Shown piece after piece: positions 58,938-64,000 of a stretch of DNA of 64,000 nt (its first letter is position 1; each line of letters opens with the position of its first letter). This DNA is from Embiotoca jacksoni (lineage: Eukaryota > Chordata > Actinopteri > Embiotocidae). Position numbers and translations under genes: made by a program. The notes beneath the pieces were generated by a model. It had not been told where the DNA came from and did no database searches. It saw nothing but the letters and a program-made list of their open reading frames with translations. Location of the stretch: assembly GCA_022577435.1 (NCBI GenBank), contig JAKOON010000006.1, positions 16,398,001 through 16,462,000 of the forward strand, given 5' to 3'.

Positions 58938-60465
58938 CTGCAAGAAAAAGAAATGAGAAATAGTAAATAGATCATGTTTTCCACTTAAAGTTGTTAGATT
59001 ATAGAATGTATAGATTATTTGGAAGTTTCTGATTGGCTGATTTCTCATCCCAAATATGTCAGGACACTTAAAAAAATGATTCCAGTCAATCATAAACACA
59101 ACAGCTTCAGCACTGAGTTTACTTGAGGCCAAGTTAGATTTCAAGTCAGGCAGAGTCTGCAAGACTCTCAGGAATGCTCTCTGCATTATCTAGTGAATTA
59201 TCACCATTTGGTTTCAGAGATCTGATTTGCAGAATTGGTTGGAAAAGATGCATCTTTTGGGTACAATGTGAACTAAGGTGGGCCATGCAGGGTTTCTTTC
59301 TTTATTGCAGATGCTAAAATTCAATAAAATAATAGGATTTTCTTACAGTAATATATGAACTTTCACAGTTTACAACAGGTGACATACTGTACGTGTAATT
59401 ACTGTGGATATTGTTTAAACCATCATGAAGTGAACCGATCACAAATCAAGATGTGTCAGAATCTGTGTTCCTTATCATTTTATACTCTGATTATAACTTA
59501 CAGTAAAGTTGTGGAGTTGTCTTGTAAAGTGGTCAAAAAAATTTTTTAAACCTTTATATTGTGTTCACATGGTATATGTTCCCCCCAAAAAGTTGGCAAA
59601 CACAAGACCTGGATTCAGGTATTATCTTATTAACTCACTACTGGTTGTTTTGCTTGCAGGGCCTGTAATACTTAATTCGGCCATGGTTTTAACTCCAAAC
59701 CAATTTTTAAGAGTGTGAACCTGAACACAGCCTGTCTTTTTCTAGTGATGTGGTGATGGTATTGATGATGTACACAGAATACAGGACACATTTATCTCCA
59801 TAATCTTTCAATTTGCAGATAGCTAAATAAATATGTCCAAGATATCTGTCATGCAAACATGTCACGAAGGACCGATTTTAAGTTCGACATTTAATTCTGC
59901 ACCCATTCAAAGACCATGTTGAAGACTATACCTTCTCTGTTTGCCGACTGGCTGCAGATCCGTATCTGCAGAATGTCACAAAGTGTTCACAGTTATTCCA
60001 CAGCAGACTGTACGGGAAGTCACCGATGAGTTTCTCAGCTCTCTTGGCGGCCTTGTCATTGTGAAATGGTCGCGTCTTCACTATGTTATCCAGGCGGTTA
60101 ACCAGGATGTTGGAGCCATACGCAAAGTTCTCCAGAGTGTCCACGCGCACCGTGGCACATTTGTACATGCAGCCGATGATGAGTCTCTTGTTTGTAATGA
60201 CAGAGCTGATGAGTTTGTTGTTGTTCGTAAGCATAGGGAGGATGTCGGGGATCAGGTGAGCTACTTTATTGTCGCCTAAATAGATGCCGAAGTGAGTGAA
60301 GAGGGTTCTGGGAACCTCCAGCAGGTCTCCCCTCCGGAGTGGAGGCGGTGGACCGCCGTGCGCAGTGCGCTCCCGGTCCTCAGCGTCCAACCGGCTGGAC
60401 TCAAAGAGTTTGAACTTGGAGAGCAGAGATAACTTCTCCAACAGGAAAGTCAGCAGCTGCAGCAT
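58785..60465 (-). CDS. lrat: Lecithin retinol acyltransferase, tandem copy 1 (two exons)
   Basis: Same enzyme family as its neighbour. Exon 1 (60465-59932) and exon 2 (58937-58785) join in phase 0 to 228 aa, almost the human length. Key residues: His58 in THFGIYLGD, His70 in KVAH, Cys159 in NNCEHFV. The N-terminus LLTFLLEKLSLLSKFKLF resembles the hydrophobic start of human LRAT (LLLEKLLLISNFTLF), and exon 2 carries VIRDQRSIIISG, a membrane helix and IPFTLWMAG. It is the copy closer to tetrapod LRAT by eye. ATG context ACAATG is good. Confidence 0.94.
59932..60465 (-). CDS. lrat: lrat copy 1, exon 1
   Basis: Encodes 178 codons with the catalytic His/His/Cys set, ending SRQTEK at the donor AAG/GTATAG. 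Confidence 0.95.
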
Positions 60466-60513
60466 TGTGAGAGTTTTAGGGGCAAATATCCGTAAGTGTC
60501 TCAGTGAAACGAG

Positions 60514-60522
60514 CTTTTTATC
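60514..60522 (-). promoter_or_regulatory. TATA-like box upstream of lrat copy 1
   Basis: GATAAAAAG on the minus strand, about 50 bases before the ATG, in a GC-richer flank. Suggestive only. Confidence 0.4.
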
Positions 60523-62735
60523 CTCACTGGAACGAGGTGGAGAGTGAGCTCAGCTGAAATCCTAGAGACAGGATTGGCCACGAGTGACCGTGTGCACGTG
60601 CGTATTTTTCTTCTTTCACCTCGTCACGCTCTTGTATTTATTTCTTGCTGCATTTTGTTTCCCTTTGGTGCACAGATGTGCATTTGTTCTCCTCTAAACC
60701 ACCTTTGTTGGGTTCCCATGAAATGCTGAAGGACAGTGTTAATTAGCTGAGACATTATTAGGTTAGCAGGTCACAAGAATTAAGATTTAAAATGTAAATG
60801 TGTTTATTTGTACAACTGAAAGTGCTTCACATATAAAGGTGGTGTTGAAAAGAGATGTATGATCATTTTCAGCATCTTTTTAATAGGTCATTCTTCAATA
60901 AGGATTTATAAGATGTAACTCGTAATAAATCCCTTCAGTTTTAAGTTATTCAGAAGATTTATTTGTTTTGTTTACTAACTGCTCTATAGGCTAAGGAAGA
61001 TCAGTACCTAAATGATTTGTCACAAAAGTCTGTAAAGCCTTTATAAATGGTGCCTTGTTTGAAAATGGTACGGAGATCAGTTTCAAAAGTGATAAGAGAA
61101 CAAATGTAAGGTTATTAAGAAAATTAAACTGACGTGGAGAAAATTCATTGAAGAATATTTGTTCCAATTATCTGCACTCACATAGTTGTTGAATGCTGTT
61201 TCAATGTGTCTAGTCCTGACCAGCAGCCACTAGCTTTAAGACAAAGTTTTTATTTTCACGTTTTGTTTTGGTATGATTTACATTGGGGCAGTGCTTATTG
61301 TAACTCAGTGGAAGTGGGGTAGAGCATTAAGAACACAAGTAACATGTCTACACAATATCCAGTCCTCTGATTTAACACTTTGAACAAACAAAATTTTGAC
61401 ACGCCCTACCACCAAACATCCCCAAACTCACTTATAAAGAGTAGCAAGTGGATGACTGTTTTTGATTTTGTTTTTTTATGAATGATCTCTGAAAATACAA
61501 AGTATTAAAGCCAAATTTTCAATAGCATTAACATTATCACTGAAGTATTACTACTAAATGTATTCCTCAGATGGTACACTAATTCTCTCTGACACGTAGT
61601 GAGGTAATATAACCAGTAAACGACAAATATTTTAAAAGTACTGTACTTGAGTAACTTTCTTGAATATTGCCTTTCATATGTGAGCTGAAAACATTCCAGC
61701 ACTAAATTGGGTTCATAGAGTGCCATCAGAAACTAAAAGTTGTTAGAAAAAAGAAAATAACATTAAATAAAAGATGGTTTAAAAAGAAAAACATTTGTCT
61801 CATTTGAGCTATTTCCAATTTGCTAAAACTAATCATTTTCGTGTTAACGTCTTTTTTGATCATTTCAAATCAAACACTTAATTAACATCCAGACAATGAC
61901 TGGACAATGAAGCGTTTGTGGGCAGTGGACTTTGTTGTCAGTCTGTCGTGTTCAGGATCAGTCTTGGAGAGAAACAAGGTTGTGTTTGATGATTCAAACT
62001 TTCCCAGAGGAACCGTCTGATGAGATAAAACATTCCATTGACCAGATTACCTTAATCCTGTAGCCTTCAGTTCCACACTCATCGTTTAACCCAGAAAACA
62101 CTTTTAGAAACTCTGCAGCCTTTTTGATCTCATGTTATTGGATCAATTATTACAGTACATATGCTGACCTGCATTCTGTAAAGTTGTCAAAAAAGGATGA
62201 ATGATTGCTGGTATTTAACTGAGGCCATCTGCTTTTTCAGTATGTGAGACAGCCACAAAGCATACCCCACTTTTTAGGAAGTATGTTTGATTTATTACTA
62301 TATAGCTCTATGTTATACAGCTCATTACAGGACATGTGATACACTCATAATTCATAAGCAAATACAGGAATCATACTCGTATATCACTGTTTGTGTTGTA
62401 AGTGTGTCAGCAAGGCCATAATATATCAAACTAATGAATTACATTACTATTAAAAGATTACAACTGTCCTAGACCAAAAATCTCTAAGTTAATTATACAA
62501 ACTAGTTTCAAGACTTTTTCATTAACCTCTAAACTATTGTATATAGCTTGAAATGCAACATTCCAGTTGCAATAGGAGCATTAAGAAACTACTCTGGATT
62601 TTATATTGCTTGTGAACCAAAGTGAGCATTCATTACAAAATACCAACTGAGAGCCTAGAATACAATGTTCCTCCACACTACTCATGGACATGTCCAGTAG
62701 ATATTTCTTAAAAGTATCCTTGAATTCAATTGAAT
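60523..62735. other. Gene-free stretch upstream of lrat copy 1
   Basis: AT-rich 2.2 kb. The phrase gtttatttgtacaactgaaa near 60800 resembles fish interspersed repeats. No coding supported. Confidence 0.6.
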
Positions 62736-63540
62736 TCAACTTTATTTATATAGCGCCAAGTCGTGGTAAGAGAGAGAGGGGGAAAAAGAGAATTGAAATG
62801 CCTTTTATTATAATGACTACTCTTGTTATTAGTTATGTTTAATGTAATTGTTAATCGTTAGTCGTGGTTATTTCATGGCATTAAAGTCCTTACAACAAGA
62901 CGTTACAATATTATACAGAGAAACCCAACAATTCAACAATTCAACAATTCAACAATTCCCACATAAGCTAGGAGGGAAAAAAAAAAACTCCTCTTTAAGG
63001 GAGAAAAACCTCCAACAGAGGGAAGGAAAAACTCCCTCTTAACAGGAAGAAACCTCCGACAGAATCAGACTCAGAGGTGGGCGGCCATCTGCCTCGACCG
63101 GTTGGGGTGAGAGGAGAGCAGACAGACAAAAGGACAGCATAGAGATAGAAGAGAAGAACTGTTGGTGGAGACGACAAGCGCAGGGCAGAGACATGCAGCT
63201 CCATGACGGGACATCTGCAAAAGAAAGAAGAGAAATTACGTGAGCGAGGGAACTGAATGGAGAGACAACAGACAATAATAAGAAACTATGGGAGAGAAAA
63301 GGATGGTGAGGTATAAGTCAGTTAAAGAGGAGGAGGAAAGAAAAGAAGCTCAGCATGTAACAAGGTCCCCCAGCAGCCTCGGCCTATAACAGCATAACTA
63401 AGGGTTGGTTCAGGTCTACCCGAGCCAGCCCTAACTATAGGCTTTATCAAAAAGGAACGTTTTGAGTCTAATCATAAAGCTAGAGAGGGTTTCTGCCCCT
63501 CGAACACAATGGCCCCAATAGACAAAAATTGTTTCCCAGA
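62736..63540 (+). mobile_element. Teleost interspersed repeat (tttatatagcgcc family)
   Basis: It begins aattcaactttatttatata with gcgccaagtcgtgg, and continues with aaggaaaaactccctcttaa, caggaagaaacctccgacag, gggcggccatctgcctcgac and actataggctttatcaaaaa. This ordered set of phrases is a familiar repeat scattered through fish genomes. Its class is not clear to me and it has no coding frame. Part of the 5' side is replaced by unrelated AT-rich sequence (about 62770-62900). Confidence 0.6.
62937..62958. repeat. (AACAATTC)n short tandem repeat
   Basis: About three 8-base units inside the interspersed repeat. Confidence 0.9.
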
Positions 63541-64000
63541 ATAAAAATGTAAATGTTGTTTCACTACCCTCTGAAATTCTGAAATGAAATACATCTTTAA
63601 AAAATAATTCATTATTTATTTAGTTATTAAGTCAGTTATTGCTCCCAAAGAAAACAGATTTAAATACCAAGTCTAAACATACCAGAATCTGCTCCCTCTA
63701 AGGTTTTGACTCAGTAAACACGGAGGACATGACCTCAGTGATATCGCATAGGCGTAAAGATTAAATTGTGTGCACTAATAAGGTTACACATTTAAAATGT
63801 GTGCTCTAATAAGGGGAATCCAAAAGAGAACATTTTAATGTGTCAAATAGTTGGTATGACAAATTGTCTCTACATACATGTACCTGAAAAATCCATTAAA
63901 TGTGCTATAATGAATGAAAAACCCAAATACCAAACATCAGGCTGTCAGTAATCTGAGCGAAACAGATATCACATTATGTATCTGCAATCAAAATATCTCT
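63541..64000. other. Right end of window, nothing recognised
   Basis: AT-rich, no supported coding or repeat. Confidence 0.5.

Noticed and set aside
62937..62958. CRISPR-like spaced repeats
   Set aside because: Simple 8-base tandem units without spacers, in vertebrate repeat DNA.

Overview
The window is nuclear DNA from a ray-finned fish, most likely a percomorph teleost. The evidence is vertebrate genes split by short GT-AG introns, teleost-type interspersed repeats (a tRNA-like SINE, MITEs, a decayed Tc1-type element) and many CA/GT microsatellites. It holds five protein-coding genes, all recognisable vertebrate families. I see no bacterial, phage, CRISPR or viral gene system.

Layout. (1) Positions 1-28020, plus strand: the 3' part of sorbs2 (sorbin and SH3 domain containing 2, ArgBP2). 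Twenty-four coding exons can be read. Joined, they stay in frame for 2078 codons, from the left edge to a stop at 25819, followed by a 3' UTR of about 2.2 kb. The large neural-type exon (14231-16093), the SoHo domain and all three SH3 domains are present. The first exons lie outside the window. (2) 29898-40002, plus strand: complete pdlim3 (ALP), seven exons, 315 aa, with PDZ, ZM and LIM modules. (3) 46434 to about 48690, minus strand: a neuropeptide Y receptor of the Y2 group, 367 aa, with an intronless coding region and a split 5' UTR. (4) 56010-57718 and 58785-60465, minus strand: two tandem lecithin retinol acyltransferase (LRAT) genes, each of two exons, both keeping the His/His/Cys catalytic set. 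(5) 60.5-64 kb: no gene seen; a fish interspersed repeat occupies about 62.74-63.54 kb.

How the genes relate. SORBS2 and PDLIM3 both act at Z-discs and actin/alpha-actinin structures in muscle and are neighbours in other vertebrates. Their pairing here is conserved synteny, not an operon. The Y2-type receptor (neuropeptide signalling) and LRAT (retinyl ester formation) are likewise near each other in tetrapods, but on a different stretch of the same chromosome in human. This window therefore brings two ancestral blocks together.

The points most worth a second look are local: an apparent GC-AG intron and a NAGNAG acceptor in sorbs2, a pdlim3 copy that seems to lack the skeletal-muscle alternative exons, the tandem lrat pair, a MITE with perfect inverted ends at TTAA, and a 45.1-46.3 kb stretch of coding-like scraps that I could not identify. 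No undescribed biological system was found.
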